Assembly: GCF_026013905.1 (NCBI RefSeq) | Contig: NZ_CP110257.1 | Location: forward strand, 2,626,001 to 2,690,000 | DNA: 64,000 nucleotides | Source: Schlegelella aquatica | GTDB lineage: Bacteria > Pseudomonadota > Gammaproteobacteria > Burkholderiales > Burkholderiaceae_C | Direction: 5' to 3' | In this document: positions 56,441 to 64,000 of the stretch, piece after piece | Layout: each line of letters begins with the position of its first letter | Position numbering within the stretch: the first letter of the stretch is position 1 | Translations under genes and position numbers: made by a program | Notes under the pieces: generated by a model | Database searches by the model: none | What the model was told of the DNA's origin: nothing | The model's input: only the letters and a program-made list of their open reading frames with translations

Positions 56441-58495
56441 ATGTTCGCCCTGTTCGAAGATGCCGGCAAATTCCTCGCCGGTCGCGTGATGTCCGAGGCC
56501 GACAGCTCCGTGCAGATCGAGCTGGACTCGGGCAAGCGCGTCAAAGTCAAGCAAGCCCACGTGCTGCTCCGGTTCGAGCAGCCCCAGCCCTCGCAGCTGT
56601 TCGCCGCGGCCCAGCCGCTGGCCACGGAGATCGACCTCGACCTGGCCTGGGAGTTCGCCCCGGACGACGAGTTCGGCTTCGCCGATCTGGCCCGCGAGTA
56701 CTTCGACGCGAAGGCCGGGCCCGTGGAGCAGACGGCCGCCCTGCTGCGCCTGTTCGAAGCGCCGCACTACTTCCGGCGCACCGGCAAGGGACGCTTTCGC
56801 AAGGCCCCTGCCGAGACCGTCAAGGCGGCTCTCGCCGCGATCGAACGCAAACGCCAGCAGCAGGCCCAGATCGAGCAGTGGGCGCAGGAGCTCATCGAGG
56901 GCCGCTGCCCCACGCCCATCAAGGAGCAGCTCTATCGCATCCTGTTCAAGCCGGACAAGAACGCGCTGGAGTACAAGGCGGTCGTGGAGGCCGCGCGGCG
57001 CTCGCACCAGGCACCGCTGGAGCTGCTCAAGCGCGCCGGAGCGATCGAGAACGCCTACCAGTTCCACTGGCGGCGCTTCCTGTTCGAGCACTTCCCCAAG
57101 GGGTATGCCTTCGCGCCGGTCGAGACTCCGCCGGTGAAGGACGAGTTGCCGCTCGCCCCGCAGAGCGCCTTCAGCATCGACGACTCCAGCACCACCGAGA
57201 TCGACGACGCGCTCTCCGTGCAGGGCCTGGGCAGCGGCACGGTCGTCTTCGGCGTGCACATCGCGGCCCCTGGCCTCGCCATCTCCCCCGGTTCGGCGCT
57301 CGATGCCATCGCCCGCACGCGCTACTCGACCGTCTACATGCCGGGCTACAAGATCACGATGCTGCCCGACGAGGTGGTGCAGGCCTACACCCTGCTGGAA
57401 GGCCGAGACTGCCCGGCGGTGTCGATCTACTTCACGGTCGACGAGTCGACGCTCGAGATCCGCGGCAGCGAGACCCGGCTGGAGCGGGTGCGCATCGCGT
57501 CCAACCTGAGGCACGACCAGTTGGGCGAGGTCATCACGCAAGACAGCCTCGCCGGGCGAGCCGTCGCCGACTACCCCTTCGCCGCGGAGCTCGCCTTCGC
57601 CTTCCGGCTGGCGCAGCACCTCAAGGCCCAGCGTGAGATCGTGCGCGGCAAGCCCGAGACCTTCACGCGCCCCGATTACAGCTTCAAGCTCCTCGGCAAC
57701 GACGGTCGCGAACCCGACGGCAGCGAACGGGTGCAGATCGACGTGCGCCGCCGCGGCGAGCCGCTGGACCTCATCGTGGCCGAGGCGATGATCCTGGCGA
57801 ACAGCACCTGGGGCGGCTGGCTGGCCGAACTGAGCGTGCCCGGCATCTACCGCAGCCAGCCGAGCCTCGCCCCCGGCATCAAGGTGCGCATGAGCACCAA
57901 GCCGCTGCCGCATGCCGGTATGGGCGTGAAGCAGTACACCTGGGCCACCTCGCCCTTGCGTCGCTATGTCGACCTGGTCAACCAATGGCAGATCATCGCC
58001 TGCGCCCGCCACGGCCGCACGGCCGCCCTCGCAGCGCCGTTCAAGCCCAAGGACGCCGATCTGTTCTCGATCATCTCGGCCTTCGATGCAGCCTATACCG
58101 CCTACAACGACTTCCAGCACACCATCGAGCGGTACTGGACGCTGCGCTACCTCGCGCAGGAGGGTTGGAGCGAACTGGCGGCCACGGTGATGAAGGACGG
58201 CCTGGTGCGCGCCGAGTCCCTGCCGCTCGTCTTCCGCGCGTTGGGGGCCGAGGCCCTGCCGCGCGGAGTGCGGGTGCGGGTGCGCCTCACGGGGATGGAC
58301 GAACTCACGCTGGACGTGCACGCCAGCGTCGTCGAGCGCCTGCCGGACGAGACCGCCGCGGCCCAGGCGCCGGAAGAACTGGAAGAAGACAGTGAAGAAT
58401 TGCAGGCCGGGCCGCTCGAACTCGCGATCGACGTGGGCGAGGAAGGCGCCTCGGAAGGCGACAATAGCGCGCCGCCCGCCGCGCCGGCGGGCTGA
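56441..58495 (+). CDS. rnb: RNase II-family exoribonuclease
   Basis: 684 residues. The catalytic RNB domain shows SIDDSSTTEIDDALSV (the Asp cluster that binds magnesium), ARTRYSTVYMPGYKITMLP, AEAMILANSTWGGWL and TWATSPLRRYVDLVNQWQ (Arg pair). It degrades single-stranded RNA from the 3' end. The N-terminal region is not the usual pair of cold-shock domains, a known feature of this betaproteobacterial subtype, and an acidic tail ends the protein. A GAGGGG sequence directly abuts the ATG, leaving little spacing, so the exact start is less certain. It lies 32 bases after yqiA. Confidence 0.92.
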   Translation: MFALFEDAGKFLAGRVMSEADSSVQIELDSGKRVKVKQAHVLLRFEQPQPSQLFAAAQPLATEIDLDLAWEFAPDDEFGFADLAREYFDAKAGPVEQTAALLRLFEAPHYFRRTGKGRFRKAPAETVKAALAAIERKRQQQAQIEQWAQELIEGRCPTPIKEQLYRILFKPDKNALEYKAVVEAARRSHQAPLELLKRAGAIENAYQFHWRRFLFEHFPKGYAFAPVETPPVKDELPLAPQSAFSIDDSSTTEIDDALSVQGLGSGTVVFGVHIAAPGLAISPGSALDAIARTRYSTVYMPGYKITMLPDEVVQAYTLLEGRDCPAVSIYFTVDESTLEIRGSETRLERVRIASNLRHDQLGEVITQDSLAGRAVADYPFAAELAFAFRLAQHLKAQREIVRGKPETFTRPDYSFKLLGNDGREPDGSERVQIDVRRRGEPLDLIVAEAMILANSTWGGWLAELSVPGIYRSQPSLAPGIKVRMSTKPLPHAGMGVKQYTWATSPLRRYVDLVNQWQIIACARHGRTAALAAPFKPKDADLFSIISAFDAAYTAYNDFQHTIERYWTLRYLAQEGWSELAATVMKDGLVRAESLPLVFRALGAEALPRGVRVRVRLTGMDELTLDVHASVVERLPDETAAAQAPEELEEDSEELQAGPLELAIDVGEEGASEGDNSAPPAAPAG

Positions 58496-58507
58496 GACGC
58501 CGCTGCC

Positions 58508-59359
58508 ATGCTGAAGCAGTTCTCGACCCTGCAGATCGCCCTCGCCATCTCCGTGGCAGCGCACGCCGCGCTGTTCACGGTGCGCTTCGTCGACCCGGAG
58601 GGCTTCAACCGCATCTTCGAGGACACCCCGCTGGAAGTCGTGCTCGTCAATGCGCGGTCGAACGAGGCCCCGGTCAAGGCGCAAGCCATCGCCCAGGCCA
58701 ACCTCGCCGGCGGCGGCGAAGCCGAGCGCGGACGGGCGACCTCGCCGCTGCCCCCCTCGGCGCTGATCGCCACGGGCGACGCCCCGGAAGACCTGCACAA
58801 GCAGATCGAGCAGATGCAGGAGCAGCAGGCGCGGCTGCTCGCCACCGTGCGGCGCGAGCTCGCGGCGCTGCCCGCGCCCGACCCCCGGCGCGACCAGGGC
58901 TCGCCCGAGGCGCGCGCGCAGGAGGAGCGGCGGCGCCAGCTGCTGCGCATGCTCGCCGAGATCGAAAAGCGCATCAACGAGGAGAACTCGCGGCCCAAGC
59001 GGCGCTACATCAGCCCGAGCACCCGCGAGGAGGTCTATGCGCTCTACTACGACCAGCTGCGCCGCAAGATCGAGGACCGCGGCACGCGCAACTTCCCCGA
59101 GCACCAGGGCAAGAAGCTCTACGGCGAACTCACGATGATCGTGACCGTCGACGCCTTGGGCCGCGTGGTCGAGACCGAAGTGGTGCAACCGTCCGATTCG
59201 CCCGTCCTCGACCGGCGCGCAGTGGCGATCGTGAAGGCCGCCGCGCCCTTCGGACCGTTCACGCCCGAAATGCGGGCCAAGGCCGACCAGATCGTCGTCG
59301 TCTCGCGCTTCCGCTTCACACGCGAGGAAGCGCTGGAAACCACCCTCACCTCCAACTGA
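58508..59359 (+). CDS. TonB-family energy transducer
   Basis: 283 residues. An N-terminal membrane anchor (TLQIALAISVAAHAALFTV) is followed by a periplasmic region with a Gln/Glu/Arg-rich coiled coil (about residues 95-170, KQIEQMQEQQARLLATVRR). The C-terminal TonB domain reads KKLYGELTMIVTVDALGRVVETEVVQPSD and ends with an Ala/Phe strand pattern. TonB passes proton-motive energy to outer-membrane receptors. No exbB-exbD lie next to it. It is 12 bases downstream of rnb and 2 bases upstream of aroE. Confidence 0.9.
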   Translation: MLKQFSTLQIALAISVAAHAALFTVRFVDPEGFNRIFEDTPLEVVLVNARSNEAPVKAQAIAQANLAGGGEAERGRATSPLPPSALIATGDAPEDLHKQIEQMQEQQARLLATVRRELAALPAPDPRRDQGSPEARAQEERRRQLLRMLAEIEKRINEENSRPKRRYISPSTREEVYALYYDQLRRKIEDRGTRNFPEHQGKKLYGELTMIVTVDALGRVVETEVVQPSDSPVLDRRAVAIVKAAAPFGPFTPEMRAKADQIVVVSRFRFTREEALETTLTSN

Positions 59360-59361
59360 CG

Positions 59362-60189
59362 ATGGACCGTTACGCCGTGGCCGGCAACCCGGTCGCCCAC
59401 AGCAAGTCGCCCCAGATCCACGCGATGTTCGCCGCCGAGTGCGGGCAGGCCATGGAGTACGGGCGCCTGCTCGTGCCTCTGGATGCTTTCGAGATCACGC
59501 TGCAGGCGTTCGCCGCCTCGGGAGCCAAGGGCTGCAATGTGACGGTGCCGTTCAAGTTCGAGGCCTTCCGGCTGGCCCACCTCCGCACGCAGCGCGCGCG
59601 GCTGGCGCAGGCAGCCAACACCTTGCGCTTCGACCCGCAGGGCTGGTTCGCCGACAACACCGACGGCATCGGCCTGGTGCGCGACATCCAAGCGCGCGCC
59701 GGCATCGACCTGGCCGGCAGACGCGTCCTGCTGCTGGGCGCGGGCGGCGCCGCGGCCGGCGTGCTGGGCCCGTTGCTCGAGGCGAAGCCGGCGGTCGTCG
59801 CGGTGGCCAACCGCACGCCGGCACGGGCGCAGGAGCTCGTCGCGCGCCATCAAGCCTGGGGCGCCCAGCACGGCGCCGAGCTGCATGTCGTGCCGCTGGA
59901 AGCGCCCGGCAGCGGCTTCGATGTCGTGATCAACGCCACGGCCAGCAGCCTGCAAGGCGCCACCGTGCCAGTGCCGGGCACCGTGCTCGGGCCCGGGGCG
60001 CTCGCCTACGACCTCATGTACGGGCCGGCCGCACAGCCCTTCCTGCAATGGGCCGCAGATCGCGGGGCGCTCGGCCTCGACGGACTCGGCATGCTCGTGG
60101 AGCAGGCTGCCGAGTCGTTCTGGCTGTGGCGCGGCGTCAGGCCTTCGACCGCTCCGGTGCTCGCGGCCCTGCGGGCCCAGACGGCATGA
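59362..60189 (+). CDS. aroE: Shikimate dehydrogenase
   Basis: 275 residues. Substrate loop VAGNPVAHSKSPQIHAMFA, catalytic Lys in NVTVPFKFEAF, Asn/Asp in ANTLRFDPQGWFADNTDGIGLVRD and the NADPH fold RVLLLGAGGAAAGVLGP are all present. It reduces 3-dehydroshikimate to shikimate for aromatic amino acid synthesis. The stop overlaps the mtgA start by 4 bases (ATGA). Confidence 0.95.
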   Translation: MDRYAVAGNPVAHSKSPQIHAMFAAECGQAMEYGRLLVPLDAFEITLQAFAASGAKGCNVTVPFKFEAFRLAHLRTQRARLAQAANTLRFDPQGWFADNTDGIGLVRDIQARAGIDLAGRRVLLLGAGGAAAGVLGPLLEAKPAVVAVANRTPARAQELVARHQAWGAQHGAELHVVPLEAPGSGFDVVINATASSLQGATVPVPGTVLGPGALAYDLMYGPAAQPFLQWAADRGALGLDGLGMLVEQAAESFWLWRGVRPSTAPVLAALRAQTA

Positions 60190-60944
60190 AGCCCGCGCTC
60201 GCCGCGCTGGGCCGGCTGGCCGGCTTGCTCCTGATCGCGGGCCTGAGTCTGCAGCTCTACTTCCTCGCGCGGGTGGCCCTCATGAACGTCGTCGATCCGC
60301 AATCGACGAGCTTCCAGCGCTCCGAGGCCGTGCGCTTGCTGCGCGAGCAGCACCGGTTGCCGTGGCGACAGGAATGGCGCGACGCCCGGGAGATCTCAGA
60401 CCACCTCAAGCGGGCCGTGATCGCCGCGGAGGATGCGGCATTCACCGAGCACGAAGGCGTCGATTGGGACGCCATCGAGAAGGCGTGGGAGCGCAACCAG
60501 CGCGCGCAGGAGCGACTGGAGCGCCTGCAGCAGCTCGCCGAGCGCAAGCGCGCCGCGCCGCCCAGCGTCCCCCTGCGCATCGTCGGCGGCTCCACCATCA
60601 CCCAGCAGCTCGCGAAGAACCTCTTCCTCTCGGGCGAACGGCAGCTCGCGCGCAAGGCGCAGGAGTTCGTCATCACGATGATGCTGGAGGCCCTCCTGTC
60701 CAAGCGGCGCATCCTGGAGATCTACCTCAACAGCGTCGAATGGGGCGAGGGCGTGTTCGGCGCCGAAGCCGCCGCCCAGCACTACTTCCGCACCAGCGCC
60801 GCGCGGCTGTCGCCCCACCAGGCGGCCCGGCTGGCCGTGATGCTGCCGGCCCCCAAGCGCTACGAGAAGCGGCTCGGCTCGAGCTACCTGGCCGGCCGTG
60901 CGTCGACCATCGTGGCCCGCATGGGAGCGGTGCAGCTCCCCTAG
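60186..60944 (+). CDS. mtgA: Monofunctional biosynthetic peptidoglycan transglycosylase
   Basis: 252 residues, one N-terminal membrane anchor (LAGLLLIAGLSLQLYFLARVAL) and a family 51 glycosyltransferase domain. The catalytic Glu lies in AVIAAEDAAFTEHEGVDWDA; further motifs are IVGGSTITQQLAKNLFLSGERQ, RKAQEFVITMMLEALLSKRRILEIYLN and EWGEGVFGAEAAAQHYF. It polymerises glycan strands from lipid II at the membrane. A large inverted repeat overlaps the TAG stop codon. Confidence 0.94.
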   Translation: MKPALAALGRLAGLLLIAGLSLQLYFLARVALMNVVDPQSTSFQRSEAVRLLREQHRLPWRQEWRDAREISDHLKRAVIAAEDAAFTEHEGVDWDAIEKAWERNQRAQERLERLQQLAERKRAAPPSVPLRIVGGSTITQQLAKNLFLSGERQLARKAQEFVITMMLEALLSKRRILEIYLNSVEWGEGVFGAEAAAQHYFRTSAARLSPHQAARLAVMLPAPKRYEKRLGSSYLAGRASTIVARMGAVQLP

Positions 60945-61067
60945 GAGTGCGGGCGGGGGGCGGGGGGCGCGCAGGCCCCGGACTGTCCCCCGGCGCCGGC
61001 CGGTGGCCGCCGCCTCCTCCTTGATGTCCTGCGCCTGCGCGCCCCCCCGCCCCCCGCCCGCACTCCT
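60943..61067. repeat. Large G-tract inverted repeat at the end of mtgA
   Basis: Left arm 60943-60976 and right arm 61033-61067 are reverse complements over 34 bases with one extra base in the right arm; the loop is 56 bases. Each arm carries GGGC-(G)6-C-(G)6 or its complement, so both strands have runs able to form G-quadruplexes. The arm begins inside the mtgA stop codon. Probably a transcript end, although far larger than a normal terminator. Confidence 0.8.
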
Positions 61068-61150
61068 GGCGCGAGGTGCCCCTGTTGCGGGCATGCAAGA
61101 TGCCGCACGTCCGGATGCCGGTGACGCCGTGCTCCTAGAATCCGACCGAC

Positions 61151-61752
61151 ATGGCCGCCCCCACCCAGCTCACCGTCGAGATCGCGTCCGCCGCGGCCCG
61201 CCTCATCGTCGAGGAGGGCATGGAGTACGGCCCCGCCAAGCGCAAAGCCGCCAAGCTCGTGGCCAAGAAGGGCCTGGCCGCCTCCGAATTGCCGGGCAAC
61301 GATCTCATCGAAGATGAAGTACGCGCCTATATCAGTATCTTCTGCGCCGAGACCCAGCCCGGCGAACTGGCCGCATTGCGTGCCGTCGCTCTGCGCTGGA
61401 TGGAGCGGCTCGCCGAGTTCGACCCGCACCTGACCGGCGCCGTCTGGAACGGAACCGCCACACGGCTCAACGACGTGTGGATCAATCTCTTCTGCGACGA
61501 CCCCAAGTCGGCCGAGATCCTGCTGATCGACAAGGGCGTGGACTACGACGTCCGCAGCGTCATCGGCTTTCGAGGCGAGCCGGTCGACGTCCTGACATTG
61601 ACCGATCGCAGCCCTGAACTGGGCGAACGGGTGCTGGTGCACCTGGTGGTCTACGACCGCGACGACCTGCGCGGTGCGCTCAAGCCCGACGCGCGCGGCC
61701 GAGCGGAGCGGGGCAACACCCAGGCGGTCCGGGCCCTCCTGGAGCCCACCGG

Positions 61753-61756
<4 letters not shown>
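61151..61756 (+). CDS. Conserved hypothetical protein, function unknown
   Basis: 201 residues, soluble, no signal peptide. I do not recognise a named family with certainty. The N-terminal half is helical (AARLIVEEGMEYGPAKRKAAKLV, then NDLIEDEVRAYISIF). The C-terminal half contains TGAVWNGTATRLNDVWINLFCDD, which loosely recalls the G[GS]-x-G-TAxxSDIDL pattern of nucleotidyltransferase-like domains, but the metal-binding acids are not clearly placed. It overlaps tlpA by 4 bases, so both are translated together. The 206-base gap before it is largely taken up by the G-tract inverted repeat. Confidence 0.75.
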
Positions 61757-62265
<509 letters not shown>

Positions 62266-62333
62266 ACCGCTCGACATTTGCGCCGAATTGCGCGTAAAGT
62301 GTCGCCTTCTGTAACGCTTCTGCGGGCTGCCTC

Positions 62334-62777
62334 ATGTCCATCCTCGTCTTGCACGGCCCCAACCTGAATCTCCTCGGGGTGCGCGAACCGGGCGTGTATG
62401 GCTCCACGACTCTTGCGCAGATCGACGCAGAACTGAAGCAGATCGCAGCCGATCGGGGCGTGGATCTCTCCTCTTTCCAGAGCAACCACGAAGGCGCGCT
62501 GATCGACCGCATTCAGGCGGCACGCACCGACGGCACCCGCTTCATCCTCATCAACCCCGGGGGCTACACCCACACCAGCGTCGCCTTGCGCGATGCCCTG
62601 GCGGCCGTGGCCCTGCCGTTCGTGGAGGTGCACCTGTCCAACATCCACCGCCGCGAGCCCTTTCGCCACCACTCCTACTTCTCGGACGTGGCCGAGGGGG
62701 TGATCTGCGGCCTGGGGCCGGCCGGCTACCGGCTGGCCCTGCTGTATGCCCTGGATCGGGTCGCCGCCGCGACTTGA
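62334..62777 (+). CDS. aroQ: 3-dehydroquinate dehydratase, type II
   Basis: 147 residues. Typical motifs: [20 protein letters not shown] with the catalytic Tyr, [30 protein letters not shown] and [18 protein letters not shown]. It dehydrates 3-dehydroquinate to 3-dehydroshikimate, the substrate of AroE encoded 2 kb upstream. A short gap of 90 bases leads to accB. Confidence 0.95.
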   Translation: MSILVLHGPNLNLLGVREPGVYGSTTLAQIDAELKQIAADRGVDLSSFQSNHEGALIDRIQAARTDGTRFILINPGGYTHTSVALRDALAAVALPFVEVHLSNIHRREPFRHHSYFSDVAEGVICGLGPAGYRLALLYALDRVAAAT

Positions 62778-62867
62778 GATAATCCCGACCCTTCGGTCAA
62801 CCAAGAAAGCCGGGCCGGGGCGCCTTGCGGCCGCCGCCCCGCCCCTCACAACATCGTTGGAGCGCTC

Positions 62868-63341
62868 ATGGATCTACGCAAGCTCAAGACCCTGATCGAC
62901 CTCGTGTCCGAGTCGAACATCTCCGAACTCGAGATCACCGAGGCCGACGGCAAGGTGCGCATCGTGAAGTCCGGCGGGCAGGCGGCCATGGTCGCCGCGC
63001 CCGCGATGGTGCCGATGGCTGCACCGGTCGCCCCGCAGCCGTCCACGGCCATCGCGGCGGCACCCTCGAGCGCCCCCGCGGCCCCCGCCGCCGAGCCCCA
63101 GCCGACGGGCCATGTCGTGAAGTCCCCGATGGTCGGCACCTTCTATCGCGCCTCCAGCCCGGGCGCCAAGCCTTTCGTCGAACTCGGTCAGCAGGTCAAG
63201 GAAGGCGACCCGCTGTGCATCATCGAAGCGATGAAGATCATGAACGAGATCGAGGCCGACAAGTCGGGCACGGTCACTCAGATCCTGTGCGAGAACGGCC
63301 AGGCCGTCGAGTACGGGCAGCCGCTGTTCGTGATCGAGTGA
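62868..63341 (+). CDS. accB: Biotin carboxyl carrier protein of acetyl-CoA carboxylase
   Basis: 157 residues. N-terminal helical part ([23 protein letters not shown]), an Ala/Pro-rich flexible linker (about residues 45-80), and the C-terminal biotinyl domain with the biotin-Lys in [14 protein letters not shown]. It carries CO2 between the AccC carboxylase and the carboxyltransferase for fatty acid synthesis. It is followed by accC after 118 bases that contain a small open frame resembling the accC start. Confidence 0.95.
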   Translation: MDLRKLKTLIDLVSESNISELEITEADGKVRIVKSGGQAAMVAAPAMVPMAAPVAPQPSTAIAAAPSSAPAAPAAEPQPTGHVVKSPMVGTFYRASSPGAKPFVELGQQVKEGDPLCIIEAMKIMNEIEADKSGTVTQILCENGQAVEYGQPLFVIE

Positions 63342-63355
63342 AGCCGCGCTTCTCG

Positions 63356-63445
63356 ATGTTGAAGAAGATCCTCATGGCCCACCGGCGCGCTCGCGCCCAA
63401 GGCGCGGCCCATCGTCCGGCGTGCACCGCGCGCCCGGGCGCTTGA
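63356..63445 (+). other. 29-codon open frame mimicking the accC start
   Basis: It starts [15 protein letters not shown] and ends at a TGA 14 bases before the accC ATG. Its first ten residues parallel the accC start [10 protein letters not shown], and the DNA agrees over about 31 bases with most differences at third codon positions. It may be a decayed duplication of the accC 5' end or a leader peptide. No good ribosome site is visible, so translation is uncertain. Confidence 0.4.
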
Positions 63446-63459
63446 GCCGAGAGCACCGT

Positions 63460-64000
63460 ATGTTCAAAAAAATACTGATTGCCAACCGGGGCGAGATCGC
63501 CCTGCGCATCCAGCGCGCCTGCCGCGAGCTGGGCATCAAGTCGGTGGTCGTCTACTCGGAAGCCGACCGCGACGCCAAGTACGTGAAGCTGGCCGACGAG
63601 GCCGTGTGCATCGGCCCCGCCCCGTCGTCCCAGAGCTACCTCAACATGCCGGCGATCATCTCGGCGGCCGAGGTGACCGACGCCGAAGCGATCCACCCGG
63701 GCTACGGCTTTCTGAGCGAGAACGCGGATTTCGCCGAGCGCGTCGAAAAGAGCGGCTTCGTCTTCATCGGCCCGACCCCAGAGTCCATCCGCCTGATGGG
63801 CGACAAGGTCTCCGCCAAGCAGGCGATGATCAAGGCCGGCGTGCCCACGGTGCCCGGGTCCGAAGGCGCGCTGCCGGACGACCCGAAGGAGATCATCCGC
63901 ATCGCCCGCTCGATCGGCTACCCGGTCATCATCAAGGCGGCCGGTGGCGGGGGCGGTCGCGGGATGCGCGTGGTCCACACCGAGGCGGCCCTCGTGCACG
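63460..64000 (+). CDS. accC: Biotin carboxylase subunit of acetyl-CoA carboxylase (3' cut by window)
   Basis: The first 180 residues are visible. The start [25 protein letters not shown] and the stretches [36 protein letters not shown] and the ATP-grasp glycine loop [16 protein letters not shown] are diagnostic. It carboxylates the biotin on AccB using ATP and bicarbonate. The frame continues past position 64000. Confidence 0.95.
   Translation, partial: MFKKILIANRGEIALRIQRACRELGIKSVVVYSEADRDAKYVKLADEAVCIGPAPSSQSYLNMPAIISAAEVTDAEAIHPGYGFLSENADFAERVEKSGFVFIGPTPESIRLMGDKVSAKQAMIKAGVPTVPGSEGALPDDPKEIIRIARSIGYPVIIKAAGGGGGRGMRVVHTEAALVH

Overview
The window is a GC-rich chromosomal stretch with strong G/C bias at third codon positions. 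Gene content and order point to a betaproteobacterium of the order Burkholderiales: rubredoxin divergent from thiD-hemL, pilGHIJ-pilL, mpl...yqiA-rnb-tonB-aroE-mtgA, and tlpA-aroQ-accB-accC. Genus is not resolved. It carries about 53 protein genes, two of them cut by the window ends (a SulP transporter on the left, accC on the right). I see no rRNA, tRNA, CRISPR array, insertion sequence or prophage.

Left third (about 1-22.5 kb), mostly catabolic. After a SulP fragment, a small metal-binding protein and a GGDEF/EAL protein comes a minus-strand block: metallo-beta-lactamase-fold protein, VOC protein, FAD hydroxylase, DUF2783-like protein, fumarylacetoacetase, then a TRAP transporter (dctP-dctQ-dctM). 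It diverges from an IclR regulator. Next is a protocatechuate/beta-ketoadipate branch: pcaI-pcaJ-pcaF facing one way, and pcaB, a fused pcaC-pcaD gene and an FtsH-type protease facing the other. Two more IclR-type regulators sit beside PcaR-like operator sequences. The ring-cleavage genes pcaHG are not in the window.

Middle (22-36 kb), transport. A complete branched-chain-amino-acid-type (Liv) ABC operon ends in an aromatic-type aldehyde dehydrogenase and diverges from an AraC-family regulator carrying a 1-nt frameshift. A glutamate/aspartate-type ABC system (gltI, attenuator-like terminator, gltJ-gltK-gltL) follows, with a second unlinked binding protein, a LysR regulator and a DNA photolyase.

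Middle right (36-47.9 kb), surface behaviour. A GGDEF diguanylate cyclase sits next to a full Pil-Chp chemosensory cluster (pilG, pilH, pilI, pilJ and a 2130-residue pilL/chpA hybrid kinase), preceded by a rubredoxin gene too short to be found by ordinary ORF length cut-offs.

Right (48-64 kb), housekeeping: thiD-hemL, a phosphofructokinase, mpl, a large secreted zinc metalloprotease, yqiA, rnb, tonB, aroE, mtgA, a conserved hypothetical gene, tlpA, aroQ, accB and accC. The most unusual DNA here is a 34/35-bp G-tract inverted repeat straddling the mtgA stop codon, and a 29-codon open frame between accB and accC whose start mimics the accC start.
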